From: Alopecurus myosuroides
Lineage: Eukaryota; Streptophyta; Magnoliopsida; Poales; Poaceae
NCBI GenBank assembly: GCA_028641055.1
Contig: CM054062.1
Location: 139,356,682-139,420,681 of the forward strand
DNA: 64,000 nucleotides
Direction of reading: 5' to 3'
Shown: piece by piece, positions 22,954-34,175 of the stretch
How positions within the stretch are numbered: the stretch's first letter is position 1
How the letters are laid out: each line of letters opens with the position of its first letter
Translations under genes and position numbers: made by a program
Notes under the pieces: generated by a model
What the model was told of the DNA's origin: nothing
The model's input: the letters and a program-made list of their open reading frames with translations, nothing else
Database searches by the model: none

Positions 22954-24153
22954 GGTTCAGATTCGTGACAGGGTAGGGGCTAGTGGGTGGTTATTGTTCA
23001 GACGGTGCGTATACTGACTTAACTGAACTTTCGCTTGTGCACGTACAGGTTCAGATGCGAGCGGACAGGGGGCGGCCGGCGATCGCTGCTCCCTGTCGTC
23101 CGCCGCGGCTGCTCGTGCGGGCCGCCGTGCGGGTGGCCGGTGCTCGTGCGGGCCGCCGTGCGTGGGCCACGAGGGCAGGGAGAGGAGAGGGAACAGGGGT
23201 GAGAGGCGCTCACCTCGACTGGCGAACGGAGGGAGCGGTCAGTGCACGGTGGGGTGCGGCCGGCGGCGACGAGGTTGGCGGCGGTGGTTCCGGTGGCCCT
23301 CGGGAGAAGCGGAGGGGATGGCGAGGACGAGGGAGTCGGTGCGGTTCCGTTCCCGGCCAAAGCGCGGCCGGGCGGGCACCATGGCGGCGGCGACTCGCCG
23401 GAGAGGGAGGCGGCGGTGGTGCTCTCGGGGAGGATACAGAGAAGGGAGAGGAAGGAGAAGCTGCGGCGCGAGGGGAAGGAGGGGTGGAGAGAAATTAGGG
23501 CGAGGAGGGGAGCTTCGAGGGCAAGGATTCTTAAGGGGGAGGGGGAGTGCGGATCACCGTTGCCCTCCTCTGTACCCACGTGGACACCATGGATGGTGCT
23601 CCGTACGAGAGGAAGAAGACAACCGTGAGGGGGGTACGGGCCAGGAGCACTTGGGCTGGAGGCCTTATTCCCCCTCTCCTTCTTTATTCTTTTCTGTTAT
23701 TTTTTTTTTTTTGCAGATTTGGCAGAAGGGAGAGAAACAAAAGGTTTTAGGGGTTAGACAATTTTGGAATAATTTTGTATTGCTTTGTTTTGTAACAGCA
23801 CTTGAAAACAAACTTTTGTTTTTCCAAATAAATTCAATTGATGATGTTGTTTGGAAAAAATTAAATGAGTTGAGCAATTGAGGTATAAAAAGAATAAATG
23901 CCATTTAATCCAATTTAAGTTTTTTGATTCCAATTTTAAAGAAACAAATTATTTGTTTGTTGTGTAGTTTTTTATTTGAAACAGGTAACATAACAAGTAT
24001 GAACAATAAATGATTTGAATTTGGTTTGAAATTACAATTGGAAAACAACGAAAACAAATGCAAACAAAAGGCAATGGTTATGATGACATGATGCAAACAT
24101 AAATAAACAAGAAACAAACATCTAGGGGAGATTTTCATACTTGGGATGTTACA

Positions 24154-24660
24154 GGGATGAAGAAGCTCTCTGCCGCATGTCGTCGACCACCGCCGATAGG
24201 AGTAGCAGATGTTGCCGCTTACCTAGTAGTCGATGAAGATCCTTTGTTGCCGACGTAGTAGAGCTCGAAGGGGGAAATGGTGGTGAGAGTGTGGGCGGTG
24301 AGCCGAGAGGGGTGAAATAGGGGAGCGAAAAAGGAGGGCGGTGAGAGAAATTTCTCCTGCCACCATTTCGCATGCGCTCACAGTTGAGCGCCATCTCCAA
24401 AATCGCACGAACTCGGCACCACGATTCCCCATTTTGCCCGTTGGCGGGGTGGCTCTGAAGAAACGGTCGATTCGGACGCTCCTCTCGGGCTGACCCACAT
24501 AATGCTTTAAAGTCCGTGCGCATGCAGATACACGGACTGGTCTAGTCAAACAAACGGGAAAATTTTGCATCAGCGGGCCTGGTTGGGGACTCGGTCGGCA
24601 ACAACACGCCCCAGTTGTAAAGACCACGTTTAAAAAAAAACTGTAAATGCATTGCATTAC
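24154..24660. other. GC-rich flank of the LTR; no recognised gene
   Basis: Minus-strand frames of 124 and 144 codons cover 24149-24657 but they overlap each other in different frames and lack recognisable domains. The sequence reads like leader or trailer of a repeat-associated transcript. On the minus strand it lies downstream of the RNase H fragment at 24661-25163 and may be its 3' trailer. Confidence 0.3.
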
Positions 24661-25163
24661 TCACATAGGTTCAACAAGGTCGCTGGCTACAAATACTTGG
24701 GCCAAAGCTGGAGCATGATCCGGCCAAACGGCTTGGAAAACATCACACAACTTTGCACCATATGCGGCGAGCATGTCCGCAACATTATTACAAGCCTTGG
24801 GGCAATAGCTCACACCAAAACAAATAAAATTCAGGAAAATGGATCGTTTGATCTCCTTGAGAAGTACTGCATATGGGTCACGGTTATCCTCCATTGTTGA
24901 TCGCTTGCACCAGCAGCTGCGAGTCTGACTCAATTTGGATACGGGAAATACCCCAGTCCTGAACGATCTATAAGGCCATACTGTAGGCGCCAGGCTTCAA
25001 CATCTGTCTGTAAAGCATGGGCTGCATATTGTATCTTGCCAGCAGCGGAGACAACAGCCTCTCCCGATGCATTCCGGACCACAAAGCCCCAACCCCGAGT
25101 ACTATCTGCACCTGTGCGTTGTTCAACGTCAATCCAGTGTTTCTGTTGGTACCTGAGTCCCAT
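24661..25163 (-). pseudogene. Broken RNase H (RVT_3-type) domain fragment
   Basis: The minus strand first reads HWIDVE, GWGFVVRNASGE and HALQTDVEAW (the N-terminal strands and the glutamate helix), then after a one-base shift near 24965 reads RIQIESDSQLLVQAIN (third acidic residue), a stop, and finally FGVSYCPKACNNVAD (the last aspartate) and VFVASDL. This order and these motifs match the plant RNase H-like domain found at the C-terminus of LINE-type elements and in related stand-alone genes. At least one frameshift and one stop inactivate it. No reverse transcriptase is seen upstream, so it is a fragment. Confidence 0.75.
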
Positions 25164-25288
25164 GCTCTCATCAATGACCTACCTACAAAAAGAAAATCAC
25201 AACACTGAACAAGAAAACATGATTTGTTTACTAGGTTAGTCAACATGTCCAGGTTCATTATTTCGTCTCCGCCCCGTGGGATCTAATA

Positions 25289-25409
25289 TCTCTCCGTTCA
25301 ACAATAGATGACTTTTGTTTGTCTAAATATGAATGTTTTTAGATATGTTTTAGTCTCTACATACGTTCATATAGATAAAGAGAAGTAATCTATTGTTGAA
25401 CGGCGGGAG
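25289..25409. mobile_element. Stowaway-like MITE (121 bp)
   Basis: The ends are inverted repeats (TCTCCGTTCAACAATAGAT / ATCTATTGTTGAACGGCGGGAG), flanked by TA on both sides (25287-25288 and 25410-25411). TA duplication, size and the CTCC(C)TCCG-like end are typical of Stowaway elements mobilised by mariner transposases. The left terminus has drifted. Confidence 0.75.
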
Positions 25410-25411
25410 TA

Positions 25412-28400
25412 CGTGTGTGGTTCAGCTTTACATCTCAGAATACTGCTTTTATATACTATACAGAGTATATATGTATCATGTACTGTACAATACTCCGGGT
25501 TCAGAAGACCACTGTGGATTTGCTCAATTTACATACATAATGGTTCGAGCTGGATCCTGGATTTCATTTGTGACTAAAGTCTATCTCCGTAAGATAGCCT
25601 ATCAAACTACCGGAAGGTCCTCCCTGTAGCTCTTTATTTTAAAATTCCACAATAATATTTTGAATTTTTTTTAAATATATGTGAAAATAAAAATAATGAT
25701 GTATATTTAATCTGAAATACTTTTTTTTTATCATGGGCTACATAAAAAAGACGATTTGAAGGTGCACTATTCACACACACCGAGATCTATAATTTTATCT
25801 GTTTTGTGGTATAACATAGGATACAAAATATTTTGGACCGAGACTTTGCACACTTGAAATATAAATCATTACCAATTATACATATTTTCAGATTTCTTTT
25901 TGTAACTTTGTAAGTATATTTTTCGAATTTTTAAAATAAAGGGCTCCAGTGAGCATGGTAGTCAAAATGACGCACTCGTTTAACTACCATTAGCTAAATA
26001 AGTTTGGGAGGAAAGATGAATTGAGCAAAGATAGGGGGCTTGCTGAAAAAATTGATTATTGAGTTGACATCGATCTCAATGGTTAATTGCTTCCACTACA
26101 CACAACTGCAAGTATGATTAGACTAACCATTGCCTCACAACTTGTTTAGGGATGAGGACAATGACCGGCAAAGATGCCATGCCGAAAATGACATATGTTG
26201 ATGATGCGGTTGTCCCGGTAGCTACCCACCCTACTCTGTTATTGGCTTGGCCAATACCACAAGTTACATTACTTCTTACAGAAAGGATCATACTAGCCAA
26301 TTGGTTAGTAGCAGAACGGCAAGCTATTGCTTAGTAGTACGACCTGCTAGCCAATTGGTCAGCAAGAGGCGCTGAAAATGTTTACAAAACCATGCGATGC
26401 TCTGGGTGGGAACTATGCCGACAGCTTTGCTTTCATGCACGCATCCAGGACTGGTCTGGCCTTCTTCCTGTCATCAGCACCGATCCATGGGGGTTTAACA
26501 TTAGTTCCCGTCAGTTTCGCGTGTCACTGACCCCAGTTAATCTTGTCATGTCAACTCATCTTTCCCATCCCCAGCAAAAGAGAACTCATGCTTCCCGTCA
26601 GCAAGAAAAGGCATACTATTGCATATCCAAGTACAGAAGCAATATAATGTGAATTGTGAGGACGGCTGCTCGCGAAACTCCCTACTTTTTTTTGTGTTCC
26701 TTGTTGAATTGTTCCGTGAAACCGCACGAAAATCAATCAATATGTGCCGATTACAGACTTGTTCCAGATCCACCACTGCAGAAGCTCCATGTATTTGAAC
26801 TGTACTGCCCTCATGCCTGGAGAGCTGCAGTACTAAGTACTAACCCTGAGGCCTGAACTTACTACATGTCGCCGGTTGCGACAAATGCCGTGATCTCTAG
26901 TGTTTCGAAACCAGCCTGATCAAGCTCGTTTGCGGGGAATGTAGCAGCTCACTAATTCCTCTTTCAGGGTGCTGGCTCGCTGGATCAGATGCTCGCTGGG
27001 TGGACTGCATAAACAACACGCGTGTCCGCATCAACGGCGTACGCCAAGAAATACTTTAATTTGCCCTCTAAAAACAAGTATAAATTTCTGCATCGACGTC
27101 TGGCACCATATCTCCTTGTTTAATATGCGCGCAGAAATGGATCTGATTGGGGTATATACCGGCGCCTCTACGTCACCGACGAGAATCTTCGATAGTTTAT
27201 GCCTGATGCTTTGTTGCTTACCTTGATCTAATGTCTGATGTGCCAGCCACGCATTAGTCCCACGCAGCATCACCACTACATTATCAGCCTAGTTCTGTAT
27301 GGTTTTCAGAGATGTGCTGGATTTTTAGAATTTATTCATAGATTCAACTATCTATAAAGTTAGATGGAGTGGCCCCCTCCCCCCTAATTTTATTTCTCCA
27401 GAGTGGAGAATATGTACAAAATACTGACTGTCCCTGCAGCGCTAGTGTATTTCTCTGGTGTTGTCTGAATGCTTAACATATGGACAGATGTGTCACTTGC
27501 TTGCTTAACCACGGAGCACGATTGCGTGTGAATTCGTTCGCTCCAGTTTGGATAAAAAAAGCCATGTCATGTCACATGTGCTTGCTCCTTCAATTTCCTT
27601 GTGCATCGATTCAAACGGCCTGATTCCTCTTATTTCCCCACATTAATCGATGGTGTGAAAACTCGTCAGGACCTGACGATAAGATATGAAAGGAACAGAA
27701 CATGGTAAAGACAGATTCACGTAAAAGCACGGTGTAAGTTAAGTTAAGATAAGATAGCGTGCACACCAGAAGACTGGTCAAATGACTGCATCAGAGATTG
27801 AGTACTTCAGAATGTTACTGGAATGATCTTCAAGGCTCAGTTGTCAAAGGTGTCACTTTCACTTGTCTACTTAACTGCAAGTAGCTAGCTTAAAAATGTG
27901 CAACTATGACATGCAGTGCCAGAATCTGAACTAGATTCATGCAGCCTTCGCAGACTCACTCTTTTCTACGTTCTGCTTGATTTTTTTTTTTTTTTTTTTG
28001 ATAAATAAACAAAAGTGAAAGAAGTGAAGCCCCTGAAAGCTACAGAGACTCTGATGTCGTTTCGGGGGAAAAAAAGATGAATAAACGATTCCTCATGGTA
28101 ACATATTTGGACACGGCATCTCTTCAAGTTAATTAACACAAGTGAAGATATTTGTGTTCATGATTACAAGGGAATTGGCGTGATGCCTACGGATAAAATT
28201 GCTGGCTTTGAGTAATATTAGGCATCATTGTGTACATCAAAATACAACAAAATAAGTGCCTGTCTTACAGTATAGTATCTGGTGTTAAAAACACAGGACT
28301 GATGGACTGCAGTAAGATATGGCTAGGATCCAACAATATAAAAGACACAGTGCCGTCCAAACAGTACTGAAACACTGCTTGTGTGTATCTCTCATCAAAA

Positions 28401-28474
28401 TTTGACCGTCTCTTGTTTGTAAAAAACAATTATACCATCACCATCTGCATAATTTCACGTACTCACTGATACTT
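25412..28474. other. Intergenic stretch without a recognisable gene
   Basis: Only short random frames (60-90 codons) occur. A poly-T run of about 19 bases at 27980-27999 followed by GATAAATAAAC may mark the 3' end of an old minus-strand retroposed sequence. I see nothing else I can support. Confidence 0.4.
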
Positions 28475-28916
28475 AGGCTGGTGCCAGTGGAGGCTATAAG
28501 CCGGGCGATACCGCCCCGGCTCGGGCGAGAGCCAGGCGACAGGGCGGCGAGACGGTAGGCGCGGACGGTGGCCGCGTCGCCCGGCGGTAGCGCCGCTACC
28601 GCCCGCACTAGCGGGGCGAGAGGGGGCGAGAGGGTGGGCGAGAGTGGGGTGATGTGTTGGCAGCCGCGGGCGAGAGCTGGGGCGAGAGGACGTGGCGCCC
28701 GCTGATTGGTCCACGTGCACTGCCATTTATTTGGAATGTCTAAAAAAAATCGAGTGAAATGGTGATGTGGCAGAGAGAGAAGTGAGAGTGGGGACTATAG
28801 CCCGTGCACAGGTACCGTGCCGTGAGACTGGCGTGAGAGTGGGGTGATAGTGAGGGAAAAACCTGACGTGGCGAGGCTATAGCCCGTGATAGCGGGTGAT
28901 GCACTGGCACCAGCCT
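28475..28916. mobile_element. Non-autonomous DNA element with 15-bp perfect TIRs
   Basis: AGGCTGGTGCCAGTG at 28475-28489 is repeated as its exact complement at 28902-28916. Inside each end GCTATA(A)GCC(C)G occurs (about 28492 and 28875, also at 28795), and the interior has many GGGCGAGAG units. The 442-bp GC-rich body codes for nothing. The immediate flanks do not show a clear target duplication, so I do not assign a superfamily. Confidence 0.6.
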
Positions 28917-29974
28917 GGTATCTCATACCTTTTGATAGCACTGAAAGAGTCACCGTGTCACCTCTCCATGTGCACATGAGTTACTTGAGATGTTCAAGCT
29001 CGTTTTGTACTTGCATAAATACGAAGAAAATCGCAATTTGCATTCCTCAAATGTACTTTCAATGCCATAATAAATTCAGAAGAAAGCGATTTAATGTCTA
29101 ACGTTTCAAGCACTAATTATTTGGGGTCCTAGCTAGATACCACCAATTAACAAGAAGAATCATTCTAAATACAATGTCGCCATTTTCCGGACGAACATCT
29201 GTCGACGCCTGATAGCCCAGATCGGGGCTCAGCCTTGTCATCGGAACTAAAGAATGAGGCATTGCTGAAGCAAGCAGTATAATGAAACAATATTGCAGGG
29301 TGGTGGCTGTCCCCACAGGAGGCCACATGCACTTGTGATGGTGTCATTTGGACCCCAATTAATCATTTGAGATTTAGTCTGCATCCAAGGAACAAGTAAC
29401 ATTGGCATACCAACTAGCAGCTAGCAATCATCCCTGTCGCCTTCCAACCAAACTGTTCATTTCTGTACCAAAATGCTGTGACAGATACACTTCTTGAAGC
29501 ATTTCTGTTGCCTGCTAGTCTGAATATTTCAAAGCAATGTCTGGTCGCGTGTCAACAAATCATCTTGGTTGCAACAGTTGTTTTGAGAAGCCAAAGGTCT
29601 CTGAATTGTAAGGCAGTGAGGGAGTTATAAATTTTGGCTTAAAACTGGTATAACAAGTCAGAATGTTCATGGCATATGAACTTTGACTTTTAAATAAATC
29701 AAGTCAATTCCTATGGAGTAGGAGTAGGTCGTGCTCCACATTTAAGGATCTATATTATAAGGTAGCGAGGGAGACAAAAGTTTTAGTTACAACTGATGTG
29801 AGACGTGGATTATAAAAAAAACCACTAATGTATTGAAAATGAATTTTCAAATTATTTATATGAGAAATTTGACACATTGCCCTTTTTACATCCACATGTT
29901 GTGATATTCCATTTTATCATCTGAGGAAGGCTTATTCCAGACAAGTCAGTAGCATAGGAATTTTATTTTTTAGA
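28917..29974. other. Intergenic stretch, nothing recognised
   Basis: AT-rich unique-looking sequence with only short frames. No domain, tRNA or repeat boundary that I can support. Confidence 0.35.
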
Positions 29975-29976
29975 TA

Positions 29977-30079
29977 CTCCCTCCGATCCATATTAATAGG
30001 TGCTGAAGTGGATGTATTTAGACATGTTTTATTGCTAGATACATCCACTTCATCACCTATTAATATGGATCGGAGGGAG
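29977..30079. mobile_element. Stowaway MITE (103 bp), copy 1
   Basis: Ends CTCCCTCCGATCCATATTAA and its complement form long inverted repeats that make nearly the whole element a hairpin. TA flanks both sides (29975-29976, 30080-30081). It is nearly identical to 36024-36126 when one is reverse-complemented, so the two lie in opposite orientation either side of the GRAS gene. Confidence 0.92.
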
Positions 30080-30084
30080 TATAT

Positions 30085-30700
30085 GAATATATCCAAGCTA
30101 GTTGTTACCGCGACTGCACATCTTCGCCTCCGGGAGCCAGGAGAGGCTATTAGGGTTCCTCGTCTCCTGTCGGCGCCGCCGCCGATCTGCCCCGCCTATG
30201 TGGCCTTCGGGCTATGGAGGCGCGGTGAATATCATCCCTCATCGGTAGGAGGGGTCCGTTTTTCTGGTTTTAGTGTCCAGATTTGCTAGGGCGGCATTTT
30301 GTTGGAGGCGACGCTTCTTGCAATAATGTTTTCCTGGCTTTAGCACCATCTCGGCGGCGACGTCGAGAAGCTTGTGGGAGTGTTGTGGTTGTCAAAGGCT
30401 TCTTATGGCGGTGGTGTTCTCCGTATCATGATGGAGCTTCGTCGGCGATTCATCCTTTTCTTCAGCTTCGGGACGGATGTGGTATTCTTAACCCATTCGG
30501 CGACTTCCTATCTGTAACCAACAATGTCATGCCAGCTCTAAAGAAGTGGCGGCGACGCGCCGTCGACACGTTCTAGAGGTTGAAGACGAAGGGAATTTCA
30601 AGGATCTTGTTGTAATTGTTCATTTTACTGATTTTTTTTTTGTATTGTTCGGTGTTTCTTTTAATGTCAGAGTCATTTTCCCAAAAATATATATATATAT
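30085..30700 (+). repeat. Probable 3' fragment of a non-LTR retroposon
   Basis: GC-rich sequence that turns AT-rich at about 30600 and ends with AAAAATATATATATAT near 30685-30700, the usual look of a 5'-truncated LINE or related retroposon with a degraded A-rich tail. Frames at 30008-30289 and 30283-30576 have no recognised domain. Confidence 0.35.
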
Positions 30701-32435
30701 CTAACCAAGCTTTCCAATAAACTAGTAGGGAAACCTGTCATGCAAGGTGTGTTTTCCCTGCTAGGGTGGACAACTCATATGGCCCTTTGCAACCTATGAG
30801 GCTTCTCTAGCTTGTGCAAGATTTTTTTTCCGAAATGGAGAATGAGGCCCCATGAGTCGCCCAACCCTTTTATTGCAAACTTCAAAAACATATAAAATAA
30901 ACAAATCCGAGGTCACATGCCTCACAACAGTACCTTCACCGGGTTACCACTAACCCTATGGTAAAAGACAAAGCTAAAGAGAAATTGCACGTCTTTTAGG
31001 AAAAATCGTTTAAAAAGAAAAGCCGGCTGAGCTCAGGATTTTCATTCCAAAAGCGAGTTTCCAGCCACCACCTTCAGCAAAGGAATGATGCATGCGCACG
31101 TCAACATTATCAGAAATGTTTCCGCCAAAGTGTGTAAACTCGATGACGGTGATTTTACCATCATCACGTGTCCGACCAACGAATCATCGCTAGCTAGATA
31201 TCGTTGGAGGAGAAACTGCATAGCGATGATGTTACATACCGCCACGCCTCCAGCCACTGCCATACCACCTTCGATCGAGCAACAACAGACATAATTTGAC
31301 ACCGTGAAGAAGACCCATGCGTAGTATCTGCCAGGATCAGGCGTGCCTTGACGCCCATGTATGAGACTCGTGCATCACTACCGCCGGCTAGGCATGACAA
31401 CTCCTTCGAAACCATTGTGCGTATCACCCGCTGAATCAAATCGAACTCAATCTCGAAGGGGAGATTGCAAGATTTTGTCTTCTACTGTTTTTTTTTTCAA
31501 AACAAATAACTAACCTCAGAACGTTAATTGGTGAAAGAAAAAATTGATGCATAGATCCACTAGAAGGAAAAATCTTACAGGTGGAAACATACTAGTTGCA
31601 CAAAATTGGAAAAGTGCACCACCGAATTGGTGTGTGGGGGTGGGGAAATTTACCTGTGGCGAACAGGTTTAGTCGTTCGCCACTAGTAAAACTTTAGTTG
31701 TACGCCACCCATAAGTTGGACCCCTTGCGGCCGCTATGACACAATTTATCAGTAGTGCACATGATAGGTTGTGCGCCACGGATAACTCCAGTACACTTGG
31801 TGCATAGGCTAGCCGGTTCACCTGAGCATCTTTATAACCGCGCGGCCTCCTCCCTTATTCTTCCATTTGTAAATCACATCTCCACACCGCCCACGCACCA
31901 CCAAGGAGAAGCAGCCCACGCCACGGACCAGTGGACACCGCACACGCCACCCCGCCATAGAGCATAAGTTGTGCGTCCATGCGACCGCTCGGAGGGCACC
32001 GCCGCCCACGCCAACGAGCCGCCCCCTCGACCTCGCCACCACTCTCCGTTGTCCGGGCCAAAAGTGAGCTCCCCGTCTCGTTCCTCTCCTCCCCTATCTC
32101 GGGTTCTTCCGCACCCCTAAAGCTCACATGAACCCTACATCTGAGCTAGTGTTAGGATTAGAGACCCTGGAATTAGGGAACCTAGAATTAGAAGCCCTCT
32201 CTTTTAGATTTGGCTCAATTGTTGTTTATGTGACCTAGTTAGGATTTGGTTCAATCGCTTGTTTTGTGCCTTAGTTAGGATTTGGTTCAATTGTTTATAT
32301 ATTTTTAGAATTAGCTATTAGAATTAGCAACCTCTTTGGTAGAATTAGAAACCCGCAGAACATAATTATTTGTTTTGTGCCCTAGTTTCTATTTTGTAAG
32401 CAATGGAGCATGTTAACTATACCTCTCTCGGTGTG
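30701..32435. other. Intergenic stretch with repeat debris
   Basis: Near 30822 a T-run followed by CCGAAATGGAG resembles the complement of a retroposon tail. Around 31650-31790 the motif GTGGCG(A/C)AC and its complement recur (31657, 31676, 31706, 31771) in a pattern like subterminal repeats of a CACTA or Mutator element end. Neither boundary can be fixed. Short frames around 31755-32127 are not convincing genes. Confidence 0.3.
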
Positions 32436-33530
32436 TGTGCGCATTTTTGTTATAGGCCAATGATTTTATCTATGCCATATTAAAGGAAAAAAGAGTATAC
32501 AATATATTGTACTCCCTCCGTCCGGGATTAAATGTCACAAAGTTTGACAAAACTGGATGTATCTAGACATAATTTAGTGTTAGATACATCCATTTTTGTC
32601 AAACTTTGTGACACTTAATTCCGGATGGAGGGAGTACTTTATATAATTTGAGTGTTTATTTTAGTATGTGGTCTTGTAGCAATTATATATTAGGCATGTA
32701 TTACATGATTATTCATGCACTTGTAAGAACAAGAACAACAAGAGAATCTCACGATTGGGCATTCGAGGACGACAACCATGGAGCATCATCAAAGAAGAGA
32801 CAGCGGCGACATCGGATGTTTCGCATAGACGATTCTTATTAACCGCAAGTAGTGATGATTCCAATTCTGAAAAATTAGAGTCATCGGTATTGTCCTCTGA
32901 ATTAGAGTTATCGCTGTGAAAGATCTGTTGGTCGCGCCTGCTCTTCTTCGAGGACGCTCTATCGTTGTCTTCCTTGAATGCCACTACCTTGTGAGATTCT
33001 CTTCGTTCTTCTGCAATTATGTTTTTGTCGACTATTTTTGTGTGTGTGCATTTTTGTTGTAGGCTGATGATTTTATCTATGGCATGTTAAAGGAAAAATA
33101 GTACCTATAATACATTTTGATGTATACAATGTGAGTGATTGCCCGTTCTTATAGGCACTCATTTTGCCTTGTTTTGGCAATTATATATGAGGCATGTATT
33201 ACACTTATATTGCATCGATGAATTTGATTCACAGGATATTCTTCGATTCTGAGAATTAGAGAACCTTTTGAAGGTATGCCAAAAAGGAGCCGAGTTCAAG
33301 AAGGGTTAAAGAATGGCGGTGTGTCTTCCTGCTGGTGTAGGTAGGAGGCAACTCGGTCTTTGGCCTGCTTTAACTTGGCACCTTCTTGTCATTCCTTCGG
33401 AAGGTTCTGAACTTACCCAGGATCAGAGTCATCAGTATTGTTCTCTGAATCAGAGTCATCGTTGTGAAACATATATTGTTTGCGTCGCCACTTCTTCTCT
33501 GACTCTCCATTGTGTAGATTAATTAGGTTG
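32436..33530. pseudogene. Tandem and partly inverted duplicate of a decayed acidic-peptide gene fragment
   Basis: 32436-32730 and 33038-33220 are direct repeats (GTGTGTG...CATTTTTGTT.TAGGC, GATTTTATCTATG.CAT, AATTATATAT.AGGCATGTATTA). Between and after them a coding-like fragment occurs three times: plus strand 32744-32842 (GASSKKRQRRHRMFRIDDS), minus 33000-32860 (RASSKKSRRDQQIFHSDNS, EDNTDDSN) and minus 33515-33420 (KKWRRKQYMFHNDDSDSE, NNTDDSD). The first two face each other and could fold as a hairpin. I do not recognise the family; the K/R cluster then D/S/E run suggests a nuclear acidic protein or a transposon product. Confidence 0.5.
32512..32634. mobile_element. Stowaway MITE (123 bp)
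   Basis: CTCCCTCCGTCCGGGATTAA and its near complement GGATGGAGGGAG end it; TA flanks both sides (32510-32511, 32635-32636). It sits inside the first copy of the 32436/33038 duplication; the second copy lacks it and serves as an empty-site comparison, showing it inserted after the duplication or was absent from the other copy. Confidence 0.92.
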
Positions 33531-34175
33531 GTTTAAATTGACTTGTTTCATTTAGGTTGATCTAGTTTATATCTCTTTCGTATAATTTATATTTGTGCAA
33601 TAACTATTTTAGAAAATGGAGGTGTGTGCTAATTGTTATTACTATGAGTGCATGAGTAAGAAGTTTTCTCTTGTTCTCCCGTAAGACTACAAAAGTAAGA
33701 CGCTATCTTTGTTTTAACCTATCATTTCCAGAGAGAACCATCTTTCCAAACAAACATTGGTATTTTGCATAATTATTAAGAAAATGATTTTTGTAACAAA
33801 TTAAGAAGATGATTCCATTTCCCCATTATTAATAGCAGAAATTTTGAATGCCTTGCACGGGGGGCGTATGCATCCAAAGTTGCTGGGAATATGTCAGTAC
33901 TCCAGGAGGGCAGAAGGTTAAAATACTCCATTTTGATTTTGATGTCTGGTGCTGCTCTGGATCGATCTCCGATTCATCGACCAAACCCTAAACCTACTCG
34001 CTACAAAAGCCGAACCACATAAGCAAAGACGCAATTAACACTAAGTCAATTCAGTATCAATAGCACAGCAGCAAAGTAACTCCTGTAGCTTGCTACGTAG
34101 CTCATTTGCATTTTCATGCCCATGTACTACATGTTTGCAGGCTGAGCACATCAATTTGCGATCGAGCTTTCATGC
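33531..34175 (+). promoter_or_regulatory. Upstream region of the GRAS gene
   Basis: No gene is visible. CTACAAAAG at about 34001 could serve as a weak TATA-like element. TTTGCAG at 34134-34140 resembles a 3' splice acceptor, so a leader intron is possible but unproven. A short upstream ATG at 34172 (codes 8 residues, to TGA at 34196-34198) overlaps the main start out of frame and could damp translation. Confidence 0.3.

Larger units (their letters stand above)
19875..24153 (-). mobile_element. Long minus-strand Gypsy LTR (4279 bp), complete; likely partner of the LTR at 1-2240
   Basis: In the minus sense it starts TGTAACATCCC at 24153 and ends GGGTGCGACA at 19875, next to a primer site. Its part 21916-24153 is nearly identical to 1-2240, so it is the likely 5' LTR of the minus-strand Tekay element. 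Its middle (20830-21230) is of the type found in the 5713-10020 LTR, whereas its last ~900 bp matches the 15154 and 10081 LTRs, so it looks mosaic. The bases after it (GGGAT at 24154-24158) would be the target duplication; the other copy is outside the window. Confidence 0.88.

Noticed and set aside
26152..26334. MTYVDDAVVPV, resembling a reverse transcriptase YVDD box
   Set aside because: Only this short stretch fits; flanking RT motifs on either side are not recognisable in any frame.
31755..32127. Frames suggesting a small gene near 31800-32130
   Set aside because: Short, overlapping on both strands, no domain; leader-like sequence only.
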